Shown piece by piece: positions 53,077-60,391 of a stretch of DNA of 64,000 nucleotides. The translations under genes and the position numbers were made by a program. Position 1 is the first letter of the stretch. Each line of letters starts with the position of its first letter. The DNA is from an uncultured Lachnospiraceae bacterium (GTDB taxonomy: Bacteria; Bacillota; Clostridia; Lachnospirales; Lachnospiraceae): contig CAJUDS010000002.1 of assembly GCA_910585345.1 (NCBI GenBank), positions 1 to 64,000 of the forward strand, in the 5' to 3' direction. The notes under the pieces were generated by a model. The model did no database searches, had not been told where the DNA came from, and worked only from the letters and a program-made list of their open reading frames with translations.

Positions 53077-53435
53077 GCCTTTTCCTCCCGGGTATCCAGA
53101 TTAACAATCACGGTTCCCGCTACCACCAGCGCCATCCCGGCAACATTCTGCACCGTAATTTCATTATGAAAAATAACTGCCGCCCACAACATCGACCAGA
53201 CAAGCACCATAGCCCTGTTGGCATAAGCCGTGGATAAAGCAAACCGTTTAATAATCTGCTGCCAGAGCACCGCATAAACGCCCAGAATAATAATCTCAAT
53301 TCCATAAAACATAAAAAAACGGATTGAAAAAAAGGACTGCGCCGCCGCGAACTTGGCGGCAATGCTCGACCCTGTATAAATCATAATCACAACCTGTAGA
53401 AAAATAATGTCTTTGATCGTTATTTTCTTTTTCAT
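53073..53435 (-). CDS. SMR/EamA-type small membrane protein, subunit 2
   Basis: 120 aa from ATG 53435, four helices; helix 4 ends with VTVQNVAGMALVVAGTVIVN-like family features. Longer frames start upstream of the promoter at 53476-53504 and are not credible. GGAGG lies 13 nt upstream of the ATG, further than usual. Probably a heterodimer with subunit 1. Confidence 0.72.
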   Translation of the reverse strand: MKKKITIKDIIFLQVVIMIYTGSSIAAKFAAAQSFFSIRFFMFYGIEIIILGVYAVLWQQIIKRFALSTAYANRAMVLVWSMLWAAVIFHNEITVQNVAGMALVVAGTVIVNLDTREEKA

Positions 53436-53475
53436 ATTCTGAAAATTTCCTCCAATTCGCAGTAATACGGTTTTT

Positions 53476-53504
53476 ATCATAACATGTCCCTGACTATGCC
53501 GCAA
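53476..53504 (-). promoter_or_regulatory. Promoter of the SMR pair
   Basis: On the minus strand TTGCGG (53499-53504), 17-nt spacer, TATGAT (53476-53481). Start near 53469, leader of about 34 nt. It lies just outside the left arm of the inverted repeat. Confidence 0.55.
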
Positions 53505-53522
53505 GAAGAGGCTGCGCCCGGT

Positions 53523-53785
53523 TACGGAAAGCAGATTTCTGCCCATTGGCACAAACAGATTGATGAGCGTTCCATTGTGCAGGATATTAGAATCTCTTAG
53601 TGTCCTGCTCTCTGCCAGCAGTTTCCGGACATGGATGTCCGGAAAAGGCCGCTCGTGCCCGGATGGCGCGTAAAGGCCGTCTGCGTCATAAAATGGACAC
53701 CATCAGGACACTTAGAGATTCTGATGTCCGTAACATGGAACACGAATCAATAGTTGTGCCAATGGGCGGAAATCTGCTTTCCGTA
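53523..53785. repeat. Large imperfect inverted repeat enclosing a hairpin repeat
   Basis: Arms 53523-53607 and 53704-53785 are complementary over most of their length. The outer 28 bases differ at one position (TACGGAAAGCAGATTT, then CGCCC or TGCCC and CATTGGCACAA). The inner 19 bases differ at one position (AGAATCTCT-AGTGTCCTG). The middle of the arms is less alike. The 96-nt centre holds the hairpin repeat at 53622. No ORF of note is inside. It sits in the 487-nt gap between the SMR pair and the glucosyltransferase gene, with promoters on both outer sides. Likely a MITE-like element or structured RNA. Confidence 0.8.
53622..53695. repeat. Dispersed hairpin repeat, copy inside the inverted repeat
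   Basis: Perfect 11-bp stem TTTCCGGACAT / ATGTCCGGAAA with a 2-nt loop (53622-53645), followed by a GC-rich tail with GTGCCCGGATGGCGCG and GGCCGTCTGCGT. It matches the layout of the copy at 19538. Confidence 0.55.
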
Positions 53786-53824
53786 CTCCGGCAGGGCAAA
53801 CAAAAAACTTTAAATATTCTGAAT

Positions 53825-53853
53825 TTGATAATAATTGGTAAATGTAATATAAT
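53825..53853 (+). promoter_or_regulatory. Sigma-A promoter of the GtrII-like operon
   Basis: TTGATA (53825-53830), 17-nt spacer, perfect TATAAT (53848-53853). The start near 53860 gives a leader of about 63 nt. It lies outside the inverted repeat. Confidence 0.78.
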
Positions 53854-53922
53854 AGATCATATTTATTCCCGCAAAATCCGGGATGATTCCTTCCCGCACA
53901 CCAAATCAGGAGGTTAACGACT

Positions 53923-55488
53923 ATGTATCCCATAAAAGGTCCGGCGGAATGCCTTGCCGATTTGAAAAGACGGCTCTCCGGCGCGGAAAAGACTGCCTTC
54001 TGCAGCGCTTTCCTGATCGGTTTTTTCTGCCATTTATTTATATTTACCAATTCGATGTATAACAATGACGATATCCGTAACCTGTATGTCAGCCAGGACA
54101 GAACCGATCTCGGCAGGTGGTTGTTGACCTATGCCGCAGGCATTTCTTCTTTTTTCAGCCTGCCTGTTGTCAACGGCCTGCTCTCCCTGTTCTTTCTCTC
54201 GCTTACCGGCATGGTAATCGTCCGTATGTTCCATCTGCAGAATAAATGCTGTGTCATCCTTGTCTGCGGACTTTTGGTCACCTTTCCTTCCGTTGCCTGC
54301 ACCTTTTCCTATATGTTTACGGCGGACGCTTATTACCTGAGCTGTCTTCTGGCAGCGCTTGCCGCTTACCTCGCAGTCCATGAGAACCGCAACTGGTTTT
54401 GGATTGCGGGTGCGGTATGCCTCTGTTGCAGCGCGGGCATCTATCAGGCCTATCTGACATTTGTCCTGCTGCTTTTGCTTCTGTACTTCATTCTGGCGCT
54501 GCTGCAGCCCGCCAGATACAGCGATAAACAGATTATTTCACTGCTTCTGCGCTGTGTGCTCATGCTGGGCGCCGGTATGGGCGCCTATTACCTGCTTCTC
54601 ACCGCCGCGCTGCGCACAAAACAGACAACCCTCAGCTCCTATCAGGGCATCAGTCAGAGCACGGCCCCGGGGCTTTCCGATATCGGTGCACGCCTGCGTC
54701 TTGTCTATGAAGATTTTTTCCGGCTTTTCAAACCCGGACAGATGCTTGCCTTTAACCGCTGGATGCTTGTAGCCCTCTGCGTCTGTCTGCTGCTGCCTGC
54801 AGTCCTTGCGTTTGTCATGTATTGCCGCAGCAGATTATATACAAATCCTCTGCGCACGGTCCTTCTGCTGCTCTGTATTGTGGCAGCCCCCTTATGCGCC
54901 AATACCATTTACCTCATATCTTCCGAAGTAAACTACCATATATTAATGCGCCACTGCTGGTGTCTGTTGTTTATTGCCCCAGCCGTGTTTTTTGAAAAAG
55001 CCGCCCCCCTTTTCAGTCTGACCAGGCGGCGTCTGCTGGAATGGATCTGCGTGGCCGCTCTTTCCCTCGCGGTGTGGAATTACGTTCTTCTCACCAACAC
55101 CGCATACTTTAATATGAATTTCCGCTATGAGAAAACCTATGCATTATGCATGAAAATAATGGATAGAATAGAACAGTCCGACGACTATGACAGTGACAGA
55201 CCGCTTGCCTTCATTGGTGATTATAGTAAGACCTATAAGATGGAACCTGCGGAAAATCTGCTCTCTTTCATGGTCGGAACAAAAGGCCCCCGCGTATTTG
55301 GCGGCGCCAGCCGGGCCTATCTTCCCTTTTTCCAAAATTGTCTTGGGGAAGATATCACTGTCGTGACGCCGGAAGAGGAAGAAGCATTGAAGGCAACTCC
55401 TGCGTTTCAGGAAATGCCGCGTTTCCCCCATGACGGGTCCATCCGTGTAATCGACGGGGTAACTGTAATAAAGTTAAATGATGATTAA
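53923..55488 (+). CDS. GtrII-like membrane glucosyltransferase
   Basis: 521 aa, about ten membrane helices. The first loop carries MYNNDDIRN and DRTDLGRWLL, the acidic and Arg motif of Glucos_trans_II (serotype-converting) proteins. A soluble C-terminal part (about 410-521) follows. Such enzymes move glucose from an undecaprenyl carrier to a surface glycan on the outer face of the membrane. GGAGG is 9 nt before the ATG. It is followed by the SGNH-like gene in the same operon. Confidence 0.8.
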   Translation: MYPIKGPAECLADLKRRLSGAEKTAFCSAFLIGFFCHLFIFTNSMYNNDDIRNLYVSQDRTDLGRWLLTYAAGISSFFSLPVVNGLLSLFFLSLTGMVIVRMFHLQNKCCVILVCGLLVTFPSVACTFSYMFTADAYYLSCLLAALAAYLAVHENRNWFWIAGAVCLCCSAGIYQAYLTFVLLLLLLYFILALLQPARYSDKQIISLLLRCVLMLGAGMGAYYLLLTAALRTKQTTLSSYQGISQSTAPGLSDIGARLRLVYEDFFRLFKPGQMLAFNRWMLVALCVCLLLPAVLAFVMYCRSRLYTNPLRTVLLLLCIVAAPLCANTIYLISSEVNYHILMRHCWCLLFIAPAVFFEKAAPLFSLTRRRLLEWICVAALSLAVWNYVLLTNTAYFNMNFRYEKTYALCMKIMDRIEQSDDYDSDRPLAFIGDYSKTYKMEPAENLLSFMVGTKGPRVFGGASRAYLPFFQNCLGEDITVVTPEEEEALKATPAFQEMPRFPHDGSIRVIDGVTVIKLNDD

Positions 55489-55509
55489 ATTTAAATTCAG
55501 GAGTCCAGC

Positions 55510-56775
55510 ATGAATAAAAAACAGAAAAATAATGAATTTGACATACCCGATTTTATGAGAAAAATGCCTGAAAAACCTGTCCACACCTCTCCTGCGGAGG
55601 AAAGCGATTCGCAAACAGCCCGGCAGCCTGCAAAGAAAAAGAAAAGCGCCGCCGGAACAGGCCGCAGCAAGTCCGGACAACGCCCTAAGCGCCCTGCCGC
55701 GCACAAAACCACAGGGCATAAGTCCGGCGCCCGCCGCATAACACATCAAAAAACGAATGCCCGCAGACCTGCGGGCTCTAAATCCGGTTCATCCAGGACT
55801 TCAGCAGACAGAAAACGCCGCAGAAAACAGCAGCAAATATCTTTGTACATCCATCTTGGCTTCGTCGCTCTCATTCTTCTGATCGCTATTGTAGGAATTG
55901 TGAAGCTCATCAGATGGAACCGTGGAAAAGAATCGGACTATGACCCGAACGAAGTTACCACAGAATTTGATACAGAATCGGAAGATTATCCCCTTTCCCT
56001 GGACGCCGCCACTGCCGCCATGCAGAAAGACGACGGCGTTACTTCCATCCTTCTGCTCGGAAACGGTTCCCTGGCGCGGGAAAAAGGAAAGGAAGACAGC
56101 ATCGGCGCACAGCTTGAGAAATTGACCGGCGGAAAGGTCTATGATGCCAGCTTAAACCACACCTATCTGTCCGTTAAAAACGCTGTTTATGAAGAGTCGT
56201 ATCCTGCGGACGTATTCAGCCTTTACTGGCTTTCCCAATGTATCACATCCGGAGACTATACGCTTTTAGAGGACAACGCCCGTACCTGGGACGGTGATGA
56301 AAGCGTACAGGAGACCGTGGAAATGCTCAAAAATCTGGATATGAGCGCAATTGACGTACTGGTAATCATGTATGATTCTCATGACTATGAAGATAAAAGG
56401 ATGCTGGCCAGCCCATATGACAACGAGCTGCCTGTTACCTGCTGCGGCTGTCTGTTGCAGTCCATTTATCTGTTCAAACAGGCTTATCCCCATATCCGCA
56501 TCATTGTGTCTTCTCCCTATTTTAATTATATAGAAGACGACAACGACGAGCTCCAACCGGGCAGCACCTATGACATGGGGCAGGGCACACTTGCAGATTA
56601 TATGATCGCCTATAAAAACATTGCCGTAGAAGCTGAAGTTTCTTTTATCGACCATTATTTCGGCACCATCAATGAGGACAATTACGCGCAATATCTGCAG
56701 GATGATAAAGAACGTCTCAACAGCGACGGCAGATATGCCATCGCACAGCGCATTGCTTCCTTTATCGGCGCTTAG
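55510..56775 (+). CDS. Membrane-anchored SGNH-hydrolase-fold protein
   Basis: 421 aa. Cytoplasmic tail of about 110 residues, rich in Lys, Arg, Ser and Pro; one membrane helix (about 113-134); extracellular domain of about 280 residues. LLLGNGSLARE stands at the place of the GDSL block, IMYDSHDYED at the Asn/Asp block, and LNSDGRYAIAQRI at the final Asp-x-x-His block, where His is missing. The fold is likely, the triad doubtful. DltD- or acetyltransferase-associated SGNH proteins modify surface glycans; a similar role is inferred. It follows the GtrII-like gene by 21 nt with CAGGAG upstream. Confidence 0.6.
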   Translation: MNKKQKNNEFDIPDFMRKMPEKPVHTSPAEESDSQTARQPAKKKKSAAGTGRSKSGQRPKRPAAHKTTGHKSGARRITHQKTNARRPAGSKSGSSRTSADRKRRRKQQQISLYIHLGFVALILLIAIVGIVKLIRWNRGKESDYDPNEVTTEFDTESEDYPLSLDAATAAMQKDDGVTSILLLGNGSLAREKGKEDSIGAQLEKLTGGKVYDASLNHTYLSVKNAVYEESYPADVFSLYWLSQCITSGDYTLLEDNARTWDGDESVQETVEMLKNLDMSAIDVLVIMYDSHDYEDKRMLASPYDNELPVTCCGCLLQSIYLFKQAYPHIRIIVSSPYFNYIEDDNDELQPGSTYDMGQGTLADYMIAYKNIAVEAEVSFIDHYFGTINEDNYAQYLQDDKERLNSDGRYAIAQRIASFIGA

Positions 56776-56793
56776 CGGGCGCATCCGCTTGAC

Positions 56794-58197
56794 TCATTTC
56801 CCGCGGGAATAAAATATCGACGCTCCGGCCGCCGCCGCATAACACACACCGCAGATTCCCACAAGGACAAAAAAGTTTCGGATTTCCACATAACGAAATA
56901 ACAGCGTAAACACAACATACGCCGCCAGATTCCCAAGGAGCAGCAGCGTATGTTTTTTCTGCCAAAACAGACCAAACACCTTTTTCGTATGAAACGCCGA
57001 AATAAGCATACCCAGACCCGCCGCCGCAAATGTGGCCGCCGCCGTGCCTGTCAGGGAAAAATGCCTCGTCAGAAACGGACACAACACAACTTCCAGCACA
57101 AGCATACCCACGGAAAGACCTGCGATAAACCGCTTTCGGTCCGCAGCAGAAAGTACCATCGTAAATACAAGCGTCATGCCCAGAAAGGCAATCGCAAAAG
57201 AAAGAAAAGAAAGCGCATCCCGACCGGCCGCATAAGAGGGTTTATAGAACAACGAAAGAACCTGTCCGCCTGCAGCGGAAAGTACTATCGTAACAGGCAG
57301 CACCAGACTCAGAATCATCGTCATCAAACTGCCAATTTCACTACAAGCCTGCACCAGTTCTCCCGCCGCATAGTTTCTCGTCACTACCGGAAGCGCTACC
57401 GTATAAAAAGCAGTCAGCAAAAAGTAAGGCACTTTTGCAAAAGTAGCTACTCCCGTATAATATCCAACCAGCTCATTGCTGCCCGAAACGCTCTTTAAAA
57501 TCAGCGTGTCCAGATTCATCATAACTGTGGAAACACAGAAAAGCAGCAGGTAATTCAATGTAGTTTTCAGATATTCCGCCATGCGGATTCTCTCTCCTGA
57601 TTCCAGAAAAAGCGAACGTTTGCGCAGTACCTGCCATACAGAAAGAACCATTGTAATAACGCCGGCCAGTAAGAATCCCATCTCCGTACCCACTACGGCA
57701 TCTTCAAACACAAAGAGAACGGCAGGAATCACAGAAAGCTTCAGAACCGGATAGATCATACTGATACCCGCCTCCGAAGCAAATGCCTTGTGTCCGTTTA
57801 AAATACCCAGCATCAGGGAATAAATACCCGTAAAAGGCAGAAGCAGCGCTACGCCCCTGATATAAGGCGCCAGCAGCGCATCCCCAAGGATAGAGGCAAT
57901 AAACGGCGCTCCCAGATACGTACCTGCGAAGAAGGCGGCAATCATTACAAGCTGCACAAAAACTCCTATGCGGATCAAATGTTTCTCATCATACCGCAGA
58001 GCCGATATCGACTTGGACATTCCCTGCCTTACCCCATCCGTAAAAAAAATGTATTCAAAATTGATGATGGTAATAATCGTGCCGATCACGCCATACTGCT
58101 CCTCAGAAAGATACCTTCCCAAAAAGAAGTGCATCGTATAGCTGCCGATGACAAACATCATCTTATTCAATATATGAAGCAGAATGCCTGTATACAT
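56794..58197 (-). CDS. Wzx-like polysaccharide flippase (MOP superfamily)
   Basis: 467 aa from ATG 58197 (AGGAAAGG upstream; longer frames run back through the divergent intergenic region). About 12-14 membrane helices. LLHILNKMMFVIGSYTMHFFLGRYLS is the usual first helix pair, and GVRQGMSKSIS, a long central loop and VMMNLDTLILKS fit the PST family. It flips lipid-linked repeat units. Its presence beside an ABC exporter suggests a second, Wzx-dependent glycan in the region. Confidence 0.85.
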   Translation of the reverse strand: MYTGILLHILNKMMFVIGSYTMHFFLGRYLSEEQYGVIGTIITIINFEYIFFTDGVRQGMSKSISALRYDEKHLIRIGVFVQLVMIAAFFAGTYLGAPFIASILGDALLAPYIRGVALLLPFTGIYSLMLGILNGHKAFASEAGISMIYPVLKLSVIPAVLFVFEDAVVGTEMGFLLAGVITMVLSVWQVLRKRSLFLESGERIRMAEYLKTTLNYLLLFCVSTVMMNLDTLILKSVSGSNELVGYYTGVATFAKVPYFLLTAFYTVALPVVTRNYAAGELVQACSEIGSLMTMILSLVLPVTIVLSAAGGQVLSLFYKPSYAAGRDALSFLSFAIAFLGMTLVFTMVLSAADRKRFIAGLSVGMLVLEVVLCPFLTRHFSLTGTAAATFAAAGLGMLISAFHTKKVFGLFWQKKHTLLLLGNLAAYVVFTLLFRYVEIRNFFVLVGICGVCYAAAAGASIFYSRGK

Positions 58198-58288
58198 GAT
58201 AAATCCTTTCCTGAAGATTAACATTGAAAGGAACAACCACCGGGCCGCAAAATTTCCTAATATTACGGAAACCAAAGCCAAAACCAGA

Positions 58289-58317
58289 TTGCCCCTGCCC
58301 GTTTCCTGTGTTATGAT
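58289..58317 (+). promoter_or_regulatory. Promoter of the GT4 gene
   Basis: TTGCCC (58289-58294), 17-nt spacer, TATGAT (58312-58317). Start near 58324, leader of about 26 nt before ATG 58350. Confidence 0.5.
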
Positions 58318-58349
58318 GAACAAAACAAAAATACTCCATGGAGGTTTCT

Positions 58350-59363
58350 ATGACTGCTTTGACCAACAGGGTTTCCGGCAAATCCGTCCTCTTTATCACC
58401 ACCAAAAATCTGGATTATATCCGCAATTCGCAGGAAATTACATTACTGCAAAAGCATGCCGCCTCCGTTCATATTATAGGAAGCAGCAGCCCCTCCTATC
58501 CGAAACGTCTGTTGTCCGTATGGAGCCGTCTGCTCTTTACCTCCATAAAACCATATACCGTTGTATTTGCAGGTTTTTCCCCACAGCTAATCGTGCCTCT
58601 GTTCGCGTTCAAGTTCCGTCATACATTTCTGATCGAAGATTTCTTTCTCTCTCTGTATGACACACTGGTATGTGACAGACAGAAAGTTGCCCCGCGGAGC
58701 ATCCCCGGCCGTTTCCTTCACATGCTTGACCGGATTACCATCCACAAAGCCGATTTGATCATCAGTGACACAAAAGCGCACGGCCGCTACTTCGCCGCGG
58801 AATTTGGCGCTGATCCCGCACGGATTGAACCGCTTTATCTGGAAGCCGATCCTTCCCTCTACTATCCGCGCAAAACGCAGCACTGTGGTCCATTCCGTGT
58901 ACTCTACTTCGGCTCCATCCTGCCGCTCCAGGGCCTTCCCGTCATACTGGACGCCGTGCGGATGCTCAAAGACAGAGCCGATATCACCTTCGTTATCGTC
59001 GGCCCCATCCCCGATACACAAAAAAAACCACGCAGCCGCCAGATCAGATATATCCGCTGGCTGCCCCAGGAAGAACTGGCTGATGAGATCGCCCGGGCAG
59101 ACCTGTGTCTGGCGGGACACTTCCATCCCACGATCCAAAAAGCGCAGCGCACCATCCCCGGCAAAGCCTACATCTATGAAGCCATGGGCAAACCGATGAT
59201 TCTTGGAGACAATGAAGCCACCAGAGAACTGCAGCATGCCTGGAAAGTACCCGTCTCCTACGTTCCCATGGGCGATGCCCGGGCGCTTGCTGACTGTATC
59301 CTCCGATGCAAAGATACCGCGCTCCAATGCCCTGCGTCAACCACAGACGGAAAAGAGGAATAG
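58350..59363 (+). CDS. GT4-type glycosyltransferase
   Basis: 337 aa from ATG 58350; GGAGG lies 5 nt upstream and actually overlaps an earlier ATG at 58338. Two Rossmann-like halves are visible. FRVLYFGSILPLQGLPVILDA opens the C-terminal GT-B domain, FVIVGPIPD follows, and KAYIYEAMGKPMILGDNEA carries the donor-binding Glu. Acceptor and donor unknown. Convergent with the GtrB-like gene, with 5 nt between stops. Confidence 0.8.
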   Translation: MTALTNRVSGKSVLFITTKNLDYIRNSQEITLLQKHAASVHIIGSSSPSYPKRLLSVWSRLLFTSIKPYTVVFAGFSPQLIVPLFAFKFRHTFLIEDFFLSLYDTLVCDRQKVAPRSIPGRFLHMLDRITIHKADLIISDTKAHGRYFAAEFGADPARIEPLYLEADPSLYYPRKTQHCGPFRVLYFGSILPLQGLPVILDAVRMLKDRADITFVIVGPIPDTQKKPRSRQIRYIRWLPQEELADEIARADLCLAGHFHPTIQKAQRTIPGKAYIYEAMGKPMILGDNEATRELQHAWKVPVSYVPMGDARALADCILRCKDTALQCPASTTDGKEE

Positions 59364-59368
59364 TCTCC

Positions 59369-60340
59369 TTACTCCTTTGGCTCCTTTTCCGGCTCTTTCC
59401 CCCTGTCATATTCCATCCTGCGCAGATGGTAGCGGATATCTTCCAGGATCTTCCGGTTGGCCGCGATAATATCCGCCTGCAGGCCGATCACAAAGGTCAT
59501 AAATCCCATAATCATCAGTGTACAGGCCAGTACCAGCGACTGCACATGGCCCGCGCCTCCGGTTGTAAAGAAGAAATACAAAAAGCGTACGCCTATTCCA
59601 AGGCCGGTCAGAAAAGGAAACATGGCTACAACCGTAAAACAAAACAACGGCCTGTACATCATAAAAGCGCGCAGGATCGTCAGCATAGACCGTTTCACAT
59701 ACCCCAGCATACTGTGAAACAGACGAGAAGAACGCAGCTCCGGATTGGTGCGCACCGGTACGGAGGTGATCGCCATTCTGTCGCGCCCTGCCTGAACGAT
59801 CGTTTCCAGCGTATAAGTGTATTCATTAATAACATTCATGCGCATGGCCGCATCTCTGGAAAATGCCCGGAAGCCGCTGGGCGCGTCCGGAATGTCCGTT
59901 GCCGAAGCCTTTCTCACCACATAACTGCCAAGATGCTGCAGCTTCTTTTTCAGAGGGGAAAAGTGTTCTGTCGTATCAATCGGCCTCTCCCCAATCACCA
60001 CTTCCGCTTTTCCGTCCAGAATCGGACGCACTAGTTTTTCAATATCTGCCCCGCAGTACTGGTTATCCGCATCCGTATTGACGATAATATCCGCTCCGTT
60101 TTTCAGGCATGCATCCAGTCCCGCCATAAACCCTCTGGCCAGCCCTCTGTTACGCGGGAAGTTTACCACATAGTGCACACCCCAGTTTCTTGCCACCTCC
60201 ACCGTATTGTCACTGCTGCCGTCGTTGATAATCAAGTATTCGATCGTATCAATACCATCAATCTGCCTGGGCAGATCATTCAATGCGATTTCCAGTGTCT
60301 TGGCCTCATTCAGACAGGGAATTTGTATAATCAGCTTCAT
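59369..60340 (-). CDS. GT2 with two C-terminal membrane helices (GtrB/DPM1-like)
   Basis: 323 aa. Cytoplasmic GT-A domain: IIQIPCLNEAKTL, NDGSSDNTVEVA, NTDADNQYCG (metal site), SGFRAFSRDAAMRM. Two membrane helices (about 225-290) and a charged tail follow. The layout matches GtrB/dolichol-phosphate mannosyltransferase enzymes, which make undecaprenyl-phosphate sugar for GtrA and a GtrII-type transferase. AGGAGG precedes the ATG. Starts 51 nt after the 704-aa membrane protein gene. Confidence 0.88.
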   Translation of the reverse strand: MKLIIQIPCLNEAKTLEIALNDLPRQIDGIDTIEYLIINDGSSDNTVEVARNWGVHYVVNFPRNRGLARGFMAGLDACLKNGADIIVNTDADNQYCGADIEKLVRPILDGKAEVVIGERPIDTTEHFSPLKKKLQHLGSYVVRKASATDIPDAPSGFRAFSRDAAMRMNVINEYTYTLETIVQAGRDRMAITSVPVRTNPELRSSRLFHSMLGYVKRSMLTILRAFMMYRPLFCFTVVAMFPFLTGLGIGVRFLYFFFTTGGAGHVQSLVLACTLMIMGFMTFVIGLQADIIAANRKILEDIRYHLRRMEYDRGKEPEKEPKE

Positions 60341-60391
60341 TTTTCCTCCTCCCGGCGCACCTGCCGCGCTATCCGGACAAACGGGGAAGTC

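Noticed and set aside
53523..53785. Invertible promoter switch for the GtrII-like gene
   Set aside because: Good promoters for both flanking operons lie outside the inverted repeat, the middle of the arms is poorly matched and no recombinase gene is near. Inversion is not excluded but not supported.
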